Shown here in pieces: positions 46,067 through 55,760 of a stretch of 64,000 nt of DNA (position 1 is the stretch's first letter; every line of letters begins with the position of its first letter). The stretch comes from Fibrella rubiginis (lineage in GTDB: Bacteria > Bacteroidota > Bacteroidia > Cytophagales > Spirosomataceae). Under the pieces are notes generated by a model, which worked only from the letters and a program-made list of their open reading frames with translations, was not told the DNA's origin and searched no databases. The DNA lies in assembly GCF_017353185.1 (NCBI RefSeq), contig NZ_JAFMYV010000002.1:248001-312000 (forward strand), written 5' to 3'. Both the position numbers and the translations under genes were made by a program.

Positions 46067-46425
46067 TGATTCTGATTGCTGGCCCGTATCGCGGCGGCAC
46101 GAACGATGACCCGGCGTTGATGGCCGAAAACCTGGCTCATCTTGAGTCGGCAGCCCTGCCGTTGTTTCGGGCGGGACATCTGCCCATGATTGGCGAATGG
46201 GTGGCCCTGCCCCTCATCCGTCTTGGTGGCTCTGCTAAACCCGGTGATGCTGTCTGGAACGAAATCCAGTATCCGGTAGCGCACCAGCTACTGGAAAAAT
46301 GCGATGCTGTTCTGCGGCTTGAAGGGGCTTCGGCGGGGGCCGACAACGACGTTAAGCTAGCTCAGGAACGTGGCCTTCCCGTCTACTTTTCGCTGGCCGA
46401 TGTGCCCGGTGTGCCATCGGCTTAA
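46063..46425 (+). CDS. DUF4406 / nucleoside deoxyribosyltransferase-like protein
   Basis: 120 residues. MILIAGPYRGGTND at the N-terminus is a nucleotide-type loop; AGHLPMIGEW and CDAVLRLEGASAGADNDVKL follow, as in DUF4406 proteins related to nucleoside 2-deoxyribosyltransferases. It is coupled to nudK by a 4-base overlap, so it may act on nucleotide products; substrate unknown. Confidence 0.85.
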   Translation: MMILIAGPYRGGTNDDPALMAENLAHLESAALPLFRAGHLPMIGEWVALPLIRLGGSAKPGDAVWNEIQYPVAHQLLEKCDAVLRLEGASAGADNDVKLAQERGLPVYFSLADVPGVPSA

Positions 46426-46514
46426 TGGGTATTTGTTAACCACCCCAAAGCGAACCCTGCGTTTGAAAGCGGTGTTTTTTAAGCAGACAACTCAACGATA
46501 TTGAACCCGTTTTC

Positions 46515-47705
46515 ATGATCAAATTATTGCTGGTTTCGGCCCTTTTTGGCCTGACCGTGGCAGCTCCATTGGCCTGTCGGCAAAAGACGCAGGTAGAGGT
46601 TGCCACGCCCCCCGCACGTACCCTGGTCGACGCGCAACTGCTGGGCACCTATACGCCCGATCAACTCAGAAGTCGCTACAATGGGGCTACTTCGTTCCTG
46701 CGATTGCTGACTCGCTATGGCATCCGGGTGTATAAACTCACCTACCACACAACCAACACCGACGGTACGTCGATCCTGGCCTCCGGGGCGGTGCTGGTGC
46801 CCGACACGAAAGATTCGCTCTCGCTGATTAGTATGCAGCATGGCACCATCAGTGGCGACGATCAGGCCCCGTCGAATTATAAATCGAGCAGCGAGGCCTA
46901 CCAGTTTGGGTCGGTGTTTTCGTCGGTGGGGTATATTGTGGCGGCCCCGGACTACATCGGCTACGGGGCGTCGAAGGCGCTGCCGCACCCCTACGAGCAC
47001 AACCACAGCCTGGCGCAGGCATCACTCGATATGCTGCGGGCCACGAAAGAGTTTTTGGCCGATCAGCATGTGAACTGGGATCGTCGATTATATACGGCGG
47101 GCTATTCGGAAGGAGGCTACGCCACAATGGCGTTGCAGAAGAAACTGGAAGAAGAGGCCCCCGGCGAGTTTAACCTGGTGGCGTCGAGCATAGGGGCGGG
47201 GGCGTATGACAAGCCGGCGTTCATGCGCTACGTGACTGGCACAAAAACGCAGGGGCTCAGCGACGTTAACCGGCTGTATCTGTGGGTGTTGCTTACCTAC
47301 GACCGCGTTTATGGGTTGAACCGTCCGGCTGCGTATTATTTCAAGGAGCCGTATGCCAGCCGGGTAAAGGCAGACGGACGCCACGCGCTGATTAACGTTA
47401 GTTTTAGCAATGCCCTGACCGATGAATTCAAGGCGGCAATCCAAAACGGCACCGACTCGGCGTTTATCAAAGCCGTGCAGGATAACGACATCCACGACTG
47501 GAAACCCACCACGCCCACCCGCCTCTACCACGGCGATGCCGACAAGACGGTGTTTTATTTTAACACCCAAAACGCTTACAATGCCATGAAGCAGCGGGGA
47601 GCTACCAACGTGTCGCTCTTCCGCCTGCCTGGCCGCAACCACGCCACGGGCATCCTCGATTTCGTGCTGGGCACCTATGATTTCTTCGGCGGAAAATCGA
47701 TGTGA
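46515..47705 (+). CDS. Secreted lipase-like alpha/beta-hydrolase lipoprotein
   Basis: 396 residues. Signal peptide MIKLLLVSALFGLTVAAPLAC ends in a lipobox, so it is probably a lipoprotein. The hydrolase fold has LISMQHGTISGDDQAPS (oxyanion region), APDYIGYGAS, the nucleophile elbow AGYSEGGYATMALQ with Ser, YHGDADKTV for the Asp and GRNHATG for the His. It resembles bacterial and fungal secretory lipases. About 90 bases separate it from the DUF4406 gene. Confidence 0.85.
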   Translation: MIKLLLVSALFGLTVAAPLACRQKTQVEVATPPARTLVDAQLLGTYTPDQLRSRYNGATSFLRLLTRYGIRVYKLTYHTTNTDGTSILASGAVLVPDTKDSLSLISMQHGTISGDDQAPSNYKSSSEAYQFGSVFSSVGYIVAAPDYIGYGASKALPHPYEHNHSLAQASLDMLRATKEFLADQHVNWDRRLYTAGYSEGGYATMALQKKLEEEAPGEFNLVASSIGAGAYDKPAFMRYVTGTKTQGLSDVNRLYLWVLLTYDRVYGLNRPAAYYFKEPYASRVKADGRHALINVSFSNALTDEFKAAIQNGTDSAFIKAVQDNDIHDWKPTTPTRLYHGDADKTVFYFNTQNAYNAMKQRGATNVSLFRLPGRNHATGILDFVLGTYDFFGGKSM

Positions 47706-47739
47706 TTGCTACGGGGTGCAGGAGACCCCGTAGCAATCA
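47703..47739. terminator. Hairpin between convergent genes
   Basis: 15-bp perfect stem (47703-47717 with 47725-47739). It begins at the lipase gene stop and ends seven bases before the stop of the phosphoesterase gene. No T run follows. Confidence 0.7.
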
Positions 47740-47746
47740 CCACTCA

Positions 47747-50155
47747 CTAATCGTCGTCATCCTTCCTGGATACCTGAACAAAGGCACCGCGACGGGGGGC
47801 GGGCATCACTGATTTTTCGCCTTTGACGGTCTTCCAGATGATCTCGTTGAACAACCGGTCGTCGATTTTGTCGGCGTAGCGCAGGTCTATCTTCTCTGAT
47901 TGGCGGGCCGGTTCGGTCCAGGCGGTGTTGCGGGCGTCGAGGTCAATGTTGGCCGGAATATGCGTGTAGGGCGTCGCGGTGGGGGTGTTGGTGAAGCAGG
48001 CAACCATTGGCCGGGCGGCAGCATCATACTGACTCATGGGCGGGAGACCCAGAATCAACTCTATCGTCCGCAGCATACCCGACGTAGAATACATGGTGTG
48101 GTCGATGTGCTTCCGGCGCGTGTAGGGGCTGATGACCAGCGCAGGCGACCGGTGGGCATCCACGTGATCAGACCCGTTCTGGGCGTCGTCTTCGAGCACA
48201 AAAACCGCCGATTCGTTCCAGATCGAACTATGCGAGAGGTAATCGACAAACTGACCCAGCGCCTGATCGTTGTCGGCAACGTGGGCGGCGGGGGTGGGTG
48301 CTCCCAGGCGGGCGCCGCTCGTGTGGTCGTTGCCCAGGCGGATGCTGCTGAAGTGCGGCACGGCCCCGGCGGCAATAAGCGAGTCGATGTCTTTTTTCCA
48401 GATCTCTACCCGTTTAAGGTCTTTGATCGTCATGTCGAAGTCGGGGTAATTGGGGGCAAACCGACCGTTGAGGGCCGATCCTTTTCGTTTTGAGTAGGCC
48501 TCAAACTCGCCGTAGCTGCGGTACCGAAGGCCCGCCCGCTGGCAGTAATCCCAGATGAAGCCTTTTTTTGGAAAGGCCACCGGGCGGCTCCCTTCATAGT
48601 CGTAGGTGCCGCCACGCCCGCCATAGCTGGTAGGCCAGTTTTTTTCGGTATAATCCGTAGCGTAGGCGGCCGTGCTCCAGTTATGCCCGTCGGCGCTCAC
48701 CTCAGCATCGACATAAAAATTGTCGAGTAGTACAAACTCCTTAGCCAGGGCATGGTGGTTGGGCGTGATTTTTTCGGGGAAAATACACAGCGACGAATCG
48801 CCATTGCCGCCGGGAATATCGCCGAAGATCTGGTCGTAGGTGCGGTTTTCCTTGATGATGTAAAAGACGTACTTGATCTGCGCCGACTTCTGTCCTACAC
48901 GCATGGGGATGGGGGATGCCGCATTCCGGTTGCTGGTTTCGCCGAGGGCCATTGTTTCCTGCTCTTTTTTGTAGGGGGTGTTCTGGTACACCTGCTTCGA
49001 GAGGGCGGCTAAGGCCGTGGTGGTGGGCATGGGAAACATCGAGAGTGTACCCGTAAACAGCCCGGCAATGTATTCGGTGTTGGCTTCGCGGCGTTTGTTG
49101 GGGTTAGGGCCGTTGGGGTTGGCTTTGGAGGTAAACCCTTTACCATTGGCAACGAACACGTTCTGGCCAATGGCCCTCACCGCCGTTGGGTACCAGCCGG
49201 TGGGAATGAAGCCCAGCGACCGGCTTTTGCCCGGCTGCGATACGTCGAATACGGCCAGGCAGTTATTGTCGGCGTTGGCTACGAGCAACTGATTTTTCAC
49301 CAGGGCCAGGCCGTTGGGCGTACTACCTGCCGGGGCGTTGGGATACAGCGACGTGACAATGGTTTCGAGCACTTTGCGGCTTTTGACGTCAATTACCGAT
49401 ACGGCGTTGTCATTGGCGCAGGCTACGTACAGGTAGCGGCCGTTGGCGCTGAAAACGAGATCATTAGGGTGACTGCCTGTGCTGATTTCGCCGGTTAGCT
49501 TTTGCTGTTTCGGGTCGTAGACAACCACTTTTTCACCGCCCCAGATCGTGATAAACAGTTCGTCGCTCACCGGCGACCGCAGGCAGGTGTAGGCTTCGGC
49601 GGGGAGTTTGATGCGCGTTTTCACCTGCTTCGTCATCAGGTCGCAGATATACAGCGCGCTGTCGTCTTTGGTGACGGCGTAGAGCGTTTGGCCCGATTTG
49701 TCGGTCTCGATGCCCGCCACCGAAATTTTATTGGGCCAGGGCTTACCCAGCACCACCGAATCGGTTTTCACGAGCCGGTCATTCGCCGTGGAGTAGATCA
49801 ACACCCGGTTGTCGTTGCCGCCCGACGCCAGCAGCGTTTTGCCGTCCGGACTAAATTTCAGGCCTACCCACGACTTGCGGATGGGCACTTCGCTTAGCAC
49901 GGTTGAACCGGAGGGGTCGATAAGCTGAATCGACTGGTTGCTCTGCCCGTTGTTGGTTACGGCCAACAGGGTCCGGCCGCCGGGTTTACCCGGCGGCGAC
50001 ACAGCTATGTTCAACGGCAGATCACCCAGCGGCAACGACCGCCCCAGCGGGGAAAGGCTCCAGCCGTTGGGTAGGGTCAGGCGCTTAGCCGTTTGGGCAT
50101 GGGTGTGGTGGTGCAGCAGCAAGAGCAGCGCGAAGGGTAGCAGCCGTGTTCTCAT
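47747..50155 (-). CDS. YncE-type beta-propeller fused to phosphoesterase
   Basis: About 802 residues with signal peptide (MRTRLLPFALLLLLHHHTHA). Residues 30-370 form a seven-bladed propeller of the YncE/lactonase type (SPDGKTLLASGGNDNRVLIY, DLVFSANGRYLYVACANDN). Residues 420-790 are an alkaline phosphatase-superfamily phosphoesterase: YVFYIIKENRTYDQIFGD, DNFYVDAEVSADGHNWSTAA, NDHTSGARLG and FVLEDDAQNGSDHVDAHRSP. This bifunctional architecture occurs in Bacteroidetes and acts in the periplasm; substrate unknown. Confidence 0.9.
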   Translation of the reverse strand: MRTRLLPFALLLLLHHHTHAQTAKRLTLPNGWSLSPLGRSLPLGDLPLNIAVSPPGKPGGRTLLAVTNNGQSNQSIQLIDPSGSTVLSEVPIRKSWVGLKFSPDGKTLLASGGNDNRVLIYSTANDRLVKTDSVVLGKPWPNKISVAGIETDKSGQTLYAVTKDDSALYICDLMTKQVKTRIKLPAEAYTCLRSPVSDELFITIWGGEKVVVYDPKQQKLTGEISTGSHPNDLVFSANGRYLYVACANDNAVSVIDVKSRKVLETIVTSLYPNAPAGSTPNGLALVKNQLLVANADNNCLAVFDVSQPGKSRSLGFIPTGWYPTAVRAIGQNVFVANGKGFTSKANPNGPNPNKRREANTEYIAGLFTGTLSMFPMPTTTALAALSKQVYQNTPYKKEQETMALGETSNRNAASPIPMRVGQKSAQIKYVFYIIKENRTYDQIFGDIPGGNGDSSLCIFPEKITPNHHALAKEFVLLDNFYVDAEVSADGHNWSTAAYATDYTEKNWPTSYGGRGGTYDYEGSRPVAFPKKGFIWDYCQRAGLRYRSYGEFEAYSKRKGSALNGRFAPNYPDFDMTIKDLKRVEIWKKDIDSLIAAGAVPHFSSIRLGNDHTSGARLGAPTPAAHVADNDQALGQFVDYLSHSSIWNESAVFVLEDDAQNGSDHVDAHRSPALVISPYTRRKHIDHTMYSTSGMLRTIELILGLPPMSQYDAAARPMVACFTNTPTATPYTHIPANIDLDARNTAWTEPARQSEKIDLRYADKIDDRLFNEIIWKTVKGEKSVMPAPRRGAFVQVSRKDDDD

Positions 50156-50273
50156 AGCGAGGGTAGTTTTTAGCAAACATACAACCCATTCAACGGTGCT
50201 GTGTTAATCAGCCGTTAAGCAGCAGACTTTTGTTTCTAATCCACTGATAGAAAGGTAGTTGCCTTTATAAACG

Positions 50274-50672
50274 TTATGCCCCTTGCCGTTGACCAAAGGA
50301 GTAGCAAAGGCCGTCGGGGGCCACAACGAAAAAGACTTTCCACTTCACATCGCCATGTTGTTGAAAGCTGAAGTCGGCCTGTTGGGTTGGCAGGCCCTTG
50401 GCTTTCAGTTCAGCAAATGCGCTGACTACATCATCGACTTCGAAGAAGCAGCCATCCTGGCCAGGATCGCCGCCGTTTTCGGCCAGACCAAGTTGAAGTG
50501 AGTCCCGGGCAATGATGGCCGATTTGCAGGGTGTGTCCTTCCGGGATATTAGCCGGAAACCCATTGTCTGCTCGTAGAAGGGCAAAGCCGCGTCGAGGTC
50601 ATTGACGGGTAAGTTCATGATGTCCTGCTGGTAGGGCCAGGCTTTTTTGATGGTCGCTTTTGGCTGTTCCAT
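50274..50672 (-). CDS. VOC-family glyoxalase-like protein
   Basis: 132 residues, a single VOC fold: MNLPVNDLDAALPFYEQTMG near the N-terminus, FFEVDDVVSAFAELKAKGL in the second half and a C-terminal WKVFFVVAPDGLCYSFGQ. Metal ligand positions are only partly conserved. Substrate unknown. Start MEQPKATIKKAWPYQQ at 50672 is preferred to 50741. Confidence 0.82.
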   Translation of the reverse strand: MEQPKATIKKAWPYQQDIMNLPVNDLDAALPFYEQTMGFRLISRKDTPCKSAIIARDSLQLGLAENGGDPGQDGCFFEVDDVVSAFAELKAKGLPTQQADFSFQQHGDVKWKVFFVVAPDGLCYSFGQRQGA

Positions 50673-50746
50673 TCTGTTTGTGGTTTGGTAAGGATGTGTT
50701 GCTGCGTATAACCGCTTGGTTTGCCGCTCGCACAGGCCCAAAGGTG

Positions 50747-50785
50747 AAGCCTTCTCAACGTAATCTTTTTACGTTGAGAAGGCTT
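50747..50785 (-). terminator. 17-bp hairpin after the LytS-type kinase gene
   Basis: Perfect 17-bp stem (50747-50763 with 50769-50785), loop TCTTT, 23 bases after the kinase stop. There is no T run beyond it. Confidence 0.75.
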
Positions 50786-50808
50786 GCTTACCAAAAAGTT
50801 GCTGGTAT

Positions 50809-52134
50809 TTATCCCACCAGCGGCAGGGTGACCACAAACTGACCAGCGTCTTCGCGGATGGTGGGCACAGGCTGGTTGAGCATCTGGTATTTAGAGAGAA
50901 TGTTGGCCAGACCCAGACCCGGCGAGGCGACGCGTACGCTCTTGCGCTGAACGTTATTGCGTACCTGGAGCCTCTCCTGGTCATCGGTGGTGATAGCAAT
51001 ATGAAGGGGCTGATCGGGGAGGGCGATGTTGTGCTTAACGGCGTTTTCCAGTAGCAGTTGCAACGTCAGTGGGGGAATCTGGCGGGTCAGCAGGGGGGTG
51101 TCTACCTGCCATTCCACGCGCAAAGCACTGCCATGCCGCGTTTGCAGCAGGTGGCAGTACGACCGGCTGAAAGCCAGCTCGGCCGCTAACGAGGTTAATA
51201 TCTGGTCATTGGATCGCAGCAGGTAGCGGTACACCGAACTTAGCTCGTCGAGAAACAGGCCTGCCCGCTCGGTGTCGTCTTCGATCAGCGCGCTGAGCGA
51301 GTTGAGGCTGTTGAACAGGAAGTGCGGGTTTACCTGCGCCTGCAGACCCCGTATCTGCACCTCCACTTTCTCCTGCTCCATGCGCCGCAGGGTCAGCTCC
51401 GCTTCGAGCTGGGCGCGGTGGTGTTTTTCGCGTTCATGTTTCAGCTCCTGCTCGATGGTGGCGGCCCGCACTGCCGCCCGCCGTTGCCGGTAGCTGAGGC
51501 CCAGTGAAAAGCAGACCAGTTCGGCAATGATACCCGCCTGCATGTAGGTCAACGACACCCGCCAGAACGGTCCTTCCCAGTTTTCATTGGGCCACGCAAA
51601 CGACATAAACATGGCTGTGAGACCACCGGCGAGCAGAAAACCGGTGCCCGTGGCATAAGCCCGCGACACCACGTCGCCCAGTTGGACCATTTGCCGGATG
51701 CCGTAAACACCCAGCACGGCCATAGCCAGCCGCATGGTGATAAACGATGTTTCGTAGAGCGATGGTGACCAGGGCAGCCAGTAGCACAAACCAAACTGCA
51801 GCGCCACATAGGTGGCAATACCGAGTTTAACTACCTGCAGCTGGCGGTAGAAACGGGGCAGGTGGCGACGCAGGTCAAGGATGGCGTCGGCAAAATCGAA
51901 GTAGACATAATAGGCCCCCATGGGTGCGGCGGCCCGCACAAACCGGTTGGTTTCTGGCGAAAACCAGTCGCGGAAGGCATAGACGCGCAGGCCGAAATAA
52001 AACAGCCAGGCCAGCATGTAGAGGGTATAAAGCCCGTAGCTGCGGTCGCGGTATGTACTCCACTGCACCACGTTCAACAACATGATCGACAGCACCATAC
52101 CGGTGAAGACAGCCCCCCAAAGTTGAAACGTCAT
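50809..52134 (-). CDS. LytS-type 7TM sensor histidine kinase
   Basis: About 441 residues. The seven-helix N-terminal region ends YMQAGIIAELVCFSLGLSYR and closely resembles that of the disrupted hybrid kinase at 40.4-42.6 kb. A coiled coil leads to a His_kinase (LytS) core: LQAQVNPHFLFNSLNSLSAL with the phospho-His, LLLENAVKHNIALPDQP, and a truncated ATP-binding region GLGLANILSKYQML. No LytTR response regulator is adjacent. ATG at 52134 is preferred over a TTG at 52161. Confidence 0.9.
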   Translation of the reverse strand: MTFQLWGAVFTGMVLSIMLLNVVQWSTYRDRSYGLYTLYMLAWLFYFGLRVYAFRDWFSPETNRFVRAAAPMGAYYVYFDFADAILDLRRHLPRFYRQLQVVKLGIATYVALQFGLCYWLPWSPSLYETSFITMRLAMAVLGVYGIRQMVQLGDVVSRAYATGTGFLLAGGLTAMFMSFAWPNENWEGPFWRVSLTYMQAGIIAELVCFSLGLSYRQRRAAVRAATIEQELKHEREKHHRAQLEAELTLRRMEQEKVEVQIRGLQAQVNPHFLFNSLNSLSALIEDDTERAGLFLDELSSVYRYLLRSNDQILTSLAAELAFSRSYCHLLQTRHGSALRVEWQVDTPLLTRQIPPLTLQLLLENAVKHNIALPDQPLHIAITTDDQERLQVRNNVQRKSVRVASPGLGLANILSKYQMLNQPVPTIREDAGQFVVTLPLVG

Positions 52135-52226
52135 GGGTGTTGTTGAGTTTAGTAGTAGCAATGGGCAGTGCCAGGTGTGGTAGGTTGCTGTCGTCTGGCT
52201 CAGGGTGGTAGCAACCTGCCCACTGC

Positions 52227-52664
52227 CTACTTCGTAGCGATGAACGTGGCGGCGACGCCGGAGTTATCGGAGATTTCGACGCTCAGTTTGTTGCCATTCA
52301 GGGTGGCCACCTGGGCGTTGTCGCCTTTGAAGGCAATGGCGCTGCCGCTGGCGCTGAGTTGCAGGCCGTTGACGTTGCCTACCAGCACCTCGCCATTGTC
52401 TGACTTCGAGCGGATGTTAAAATCGATGTTGGCTGTGGTTTCCGTAGCGCGGGTAATGCTGATGGTGCCTTTCAGGTCGGCCTGGGCGGCGGGGTACGTC
52501 TTGCCGCCAGTAGCCACCTCGGTCAGCGTATACTGCCCCGCGGCGCGGGTGCCCAGATCGCCGGTTGGCGTGGGGGTGACGTCGGCGTCCTTTTTGCAGG
52601 CACTGAACAGTGACATAGCCAGCAGGCCGATAGCGAGGCGACGGGTAATGATTGACGTTTTCAT
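52227..52664 (-). CDS. Small secreted lipoprotein of unknown function
   Basis: 145 residues. Signal peptide with lipobox (LLAMSLFSACKKD), a Thr/Pro linker, then a beta-rich domain of about 110 residues: YTLTEVATGGKTYP, LKGTISITRATETTANIDF, VNGLQLSASGSAIAFKGD. Lipocalin- or CCP-like small Bacteroidetes lipoprotein; no family assigned. Confidence 0.7.
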   Translation of the reverse strand: MKTSIITRRLAIGLLAMSLFSACKKDADVTPTPTGDLGTRAAGQYTLTEVATGGKTYPAAQADLKGTISITRATETTANIDFNIRSKSDNGEVLVGNVNGLQLSASGSAIAFKGDNAQVATLNGNKLSVEISDNSGVAATFIATK

Positions 52665-52836
52665 CAGTAGTTATTGTTTACTGGTTAAAAAAAGGAAGGT
52701 TCTGCCGCGTTGGCGATGTAAAGGTGGCAGCGGGCCAACGCAGGGCAAATGACTTAATATCCCAGTCGTCAAAACAAGCCGATGAAGTGTCGTTTGCTGG
52801 AAATAAACCGATTGCCGCCAGCTACGTACAGACCCA

Positions 52837-52872
52837 AAAAAGCCCACACTGACGAAACAGCGTAGGCTTTTT
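52837..52872 (-). terminator. Terminator of the gamma-glutamyltransferase gene
   Basis: 8-bp stem AAAAAGCC / GGCTTTTT with long loop and T run on the minus strand, 65 bases after the stop. Confidence 0.75.
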
Positions 52873-52936
52873 GATCTTGTGTGATTGGCCCTGTGCTGAA
52901 AAATAACCCAGTCACCAGTCACGCACTTATGCCCGG

Positions 52937-54643
52937 TCAGAACCCGGCGGCGTGGCCGTCTTTGCGCGACTCGGTGGCCCCGTGGTAGACCTTATTTTTG
53001 GCGTCGTACAGGATGGCCTGGTAGCCACCATAGCCCCCGAGCCCGTAGCCCACGTTATGGCCTTTTTGCATCAGCGCCCGGATGGTTTCGTAGGAATAGC
53101 CCGACTCCAGCGTGATCGTGCCTACGCCGTCGATGCGCTCGCCGGTGGGTTCCGACCCGCCCGCGTGGTCGATGCGGGGGGCGTCGCCGGCTTCCTGCGG
53201 GTTCATGCCAAAGTCAACGATGTTCATCACCATCTGCACGTGACCCAGCGGCTGGAAACTGCCCCCCATCACCCCAAAGCTCATGAATGGCTGTCCGTCT
53301 TTGGTAATAAATGCGGGAATAATGGTGTGAAAAGGCCGTTTGTGGGGCGCGTAGGTGTTATGCTGGCCTTCGGTAAGGCTGTATAGTTCGCCCCGGTTCT
53401 GAAGGGTGAACCCCAGCCCGTCGGGTACCATGCCCGAGCCGAAGCCCCGGTAGTTGCTCTGAATGAGCGATACCATGTTGCCCTCGCCGTCGGCCACGGT
53501 CAGGTAGATGGTGTCGCCATCTTTCAGCGCCGGGTTGCCCGCTTCTACGGCCACGGCGGCACGGTCGGGGTTGATCAGGGCGCGGCGCTGGGCAGCGTAG
53601 GGTTTGGAGATGAGCGTCTGGACAGGAATTTTGGCGAAAGCGGGGTCGGCGTAGTACTTGGCGCGGTCTTCAAACACCAGCTTTTTGGCCTCTACAAACC
53701 GGTGAATATGCTCGGGGCTACCCCATGGAATGGTCTTGAAATCATAGCCTTCCAGGATGTTCAGCATCTGAAGCACGGCAATGCCCTGCCCATTGGGGGG
53801 AAGCTCCCAGACGTCATAGCCCCGGTAGTTGGTCGAGACCGGATCAACCCAGTCGGAGGTGTGTTCGGCCAGGTCACGGTAGCTCAGGAAACCACCCGTT
53901 TTTTTCATAAACCCGTCGATCGTGCGGGCAATGTCGCCTTTATAAAATGCGTCGCGGCCACCGGTGGCAATCTTGTCGAGGGTATTGGCCAGGGCTGGAT
54001 TCCTAAATAGTTCGCCACGTTTGGGGGCCGCACCGGTGGGAGCATACACGTCCATCACGTTGGGGTATTTTCCCATCCGGGCAATCATGCTGCTCCAGTA
54101 ATAGGCGGCTTCGTCGTGTACGGGAAAACCTTCGCGGGCGTAGCGAATAGCATGGCTCAGGATGGTGGGCATGGGCGTTTTGCCAAACCGTTTGTGCAGC
54201 TCGTACCAGCCATCAACGCAGCCCGGCACCGATACCGGCAACGGCCCCGCCGCCGGGATATGAGTTAGTCCTCTTTTGGTCAACTCGCTCAGCGTGAGGC
54301 TGTATGGCGACCGGCCCGACGCGTTAAGGCCGTACAGTTTTTTAGTTTTAGCGTCCCAGACAATGGCAAACAGATCACCCCCAATGCCGTTCATATCGGG
54401 TTCTACCACACCTTCCATCGCGTTGGCGGCAATGGCGGCGTCGATGGCATTGCCGCCTTTACGCAGCACGTCGATAGCGGCCTGGGTGGAGAGTGGATGC
54501 GAGGTGCAGACCATGCCATGCTGCGCCATCACCACGGTCCGGGTGGCGAATGATTTGCCCGTCAGCCGGTCCTGGGCGCGGGTGGCTACGGTACAGACAA
54601 GCAATGCCCCGGCCAGCAGGGGTAGTTGTAAACGATAGTTCAT
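52937..54643 (-). CDS. ggt: Gamma-glutamyltransferase
   Basis: 568 residues, signal peptide (MNYRLQLPLLAGALLVCTVA). The precursor normally self-cleaves at a Thr to form large and small subunits; the nucleophile is the Thr of DGDTIYLTVADGEGNMVSL near residue 380. Other motifs are GMVCTSHPLSTQAAIDVLRK, GGNAIDAAIAANAMEGVVEP, NGIGGDLFAIVW, LPPNGQGIAVLQMLNILEGY and GFGSGMVPDGLGFTLQNRG. It removes gamma-glutamyl groups from glutathione and related compounds in the periplasm. Complete and probably monocistronic. Confidence 0.94.
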   Translation of the reverse strand: MNYRLQLPLLAGALLVCTVATRAQDRLTGKSFATRTVVMAQHGMVCTSHPLSTQAAIDVLRKGGNAIDAAIAANAMEGVVEPDMNGIGGDLFAIVWDAKTKKLYGLNASGRSPYSLTLSELTKRGLTHIPAAGPLPVSVPGCVDGWYELHKRFGKTPMPTILSHAIRYAREGFPVHDEAAYYWSSMIARMGKYPNVMDVYAPTGAAPKRGELFRNPALANTLDKIATGGRDAFYKGDIARTIDGFMKKTGGFLSYRDLAEHTSDWVDPVSTNYRGYDVWELPPNGQGIAVLQMLNILEGYDFKTIPWGSPEHIHRFVEAKKLVFEDRAKYYADPAFAKIPVQTLISKPYAAQRRALINPDRAAVAVEAGNPALKDGDTIYLTVADGEGNMVSLIQSNYRGFGSGMVPDGLGFTLQNRGELYSLTEGQHNTYAPHKRPFHTIIPAFITKDGQPFMSFGVMGGSFQPLGHVQMVMNIVDFGMNPQEAGDAPRIDHAGGSEPTGERIDGVGTITLESGYSYETIRALMQKGHNVGYGLGGYGGYQAILYDAKNKVYHGATESRKDGHAAGF

Positions 54644-54722
54644 CGGGAAACAGTTTATGCCTCATAAAGCAGCACAACGGCATTTATACCAGTTTAGGCG
54701 GAAGAGTCCCATAGGCCAACGG

Positions 54723-55760
54723 CTAGGCCTTTCGGATGAGGGGCAGCGTGACCGTGAAGAAGTTGTCGTCGTCGTCCACGCGGATGTCGCCCCCACCCAG
54801 CAGCCGGTACTGCGTGGCGATGTTGGTGAGGCCCACCTGATTGCTTATGATGCGGGTGTTTTTGCGTTGGAGGTTGTTGCGCACCACCAGCCGGTTGTCG
54901 GCTTCAGTACGGATGCTGATGTGCAGGGGCTGTTCGGGCAGGATCACGTTGTGCTTGACGGCGTTTTCCAGCAGTAGTTGCAGCGTCAGTGGTGGCAGCA
55001 GGTGGTCGTGAAAGTGGGCGTCAACGGCCTGCTCCAGGTGAATGTTGGCCCCGTAGCGGGTACGAAGCAGGTGAAAATAGGACTGCGCAAAGGTGAGTTC
55101 ATTGCCCAGCGTCGCCAACTGCGATTCGTTACTCCGCAACAGGTAGCGGTACACGCTCGCCATTTCTTCCACAAACTGCTCGGCCTGCTCGGGATCCTCT
55201 TCAATAAGCGACGAGAGGGTGTTGAGGCTGTTAAACAGAAAATGGGGGTTGATCTGGCTTCTGAGACTGTCGAACTGACTTTGCAGGTTAGCCTTTTTCA
55301 GTTCTTCGGTTTTGCGCAGCGTGCGTTCCCAGCGTTCAAACGCCCGGATACCTTCATAAAAGATAATGACCATCAGCACCACCACCAGGTTAAACAGCAG
55401 CACCAGGGGTAGTCGACCCGGCTGCATAGGCAGGCTGGGCGAATTGAGCAGGAAATAACAGCCATACAGGAACGTACAGCATGACCAGCCCGCCAGTACG
55501 CACCAGCCCAGCAGCCACGATAACCGCACAAGGGTCTGGTCAATGTCTGGAAAACGCCGGTTTAAATACAGTCCGACGGCGTTGTTAACAAACCAGGCCA
55601 GCAGCGCTGTCACGAACGTCAACACCGTGGCGATCAGAAACACCCAACCGTTGTGCCAGTATTGGTTGCCCAGCAGAATCCAGTTGAGCCCGCCCACGTA
55701 GACCGGGACAATCAGCCCCTGCATCACCTCATCCTGATTCGAGTAGCGGGCGAATTTCAT
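54723..55760 (-). CDS. LytS-type sensor histidine kinase
   Basis: 345 residues. Four membrane helices without an obvious ligand-binding domain, a coiled coil (ELKKANLQSQFDSLRSQ), the His_kinase core INPHFLFNSLNTLSSLIEED, and a HATPase segment (LLLENAVKHNVILPEQPL, GLTNIATQYRLL). It overlaps the preceding kinase gene by four bases (ATGA), so the two form a coupled pair and may dimerise. No LytTR regulator is nearby. Confidence 0.9.
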   Translation of the reverse strand: MKFARYSNQDEVMQGLIVPVYVGGLNWILLGNQYWHNGWVFLIATVLTFVTALLAWFVNNAVGLYLNRRFPDIDQTLVRLSWLLGWCVLAGWSCCTFLYGCYFLLNSPSLPMQPGRLPLVLLFNLVVVLMVIIFYEGIRAFERWERTLRKTEELKKANLQSQFDSLRSQINPHFLFNSLNTLSSLIEEDPEQAEQFVEEMASVYRYLLRSNESQLATLGNELTFAQSYFHLLRTRYGANIHLEQAVDAHFHDHLLPPLTLQLLLENAVKHNVILPEQPLHISIRTEADNRLVVRNNLQRKNTRIISNQVGLTNIATQYRLLGGGDIRVDDDDNFFTVTLPLIRKA

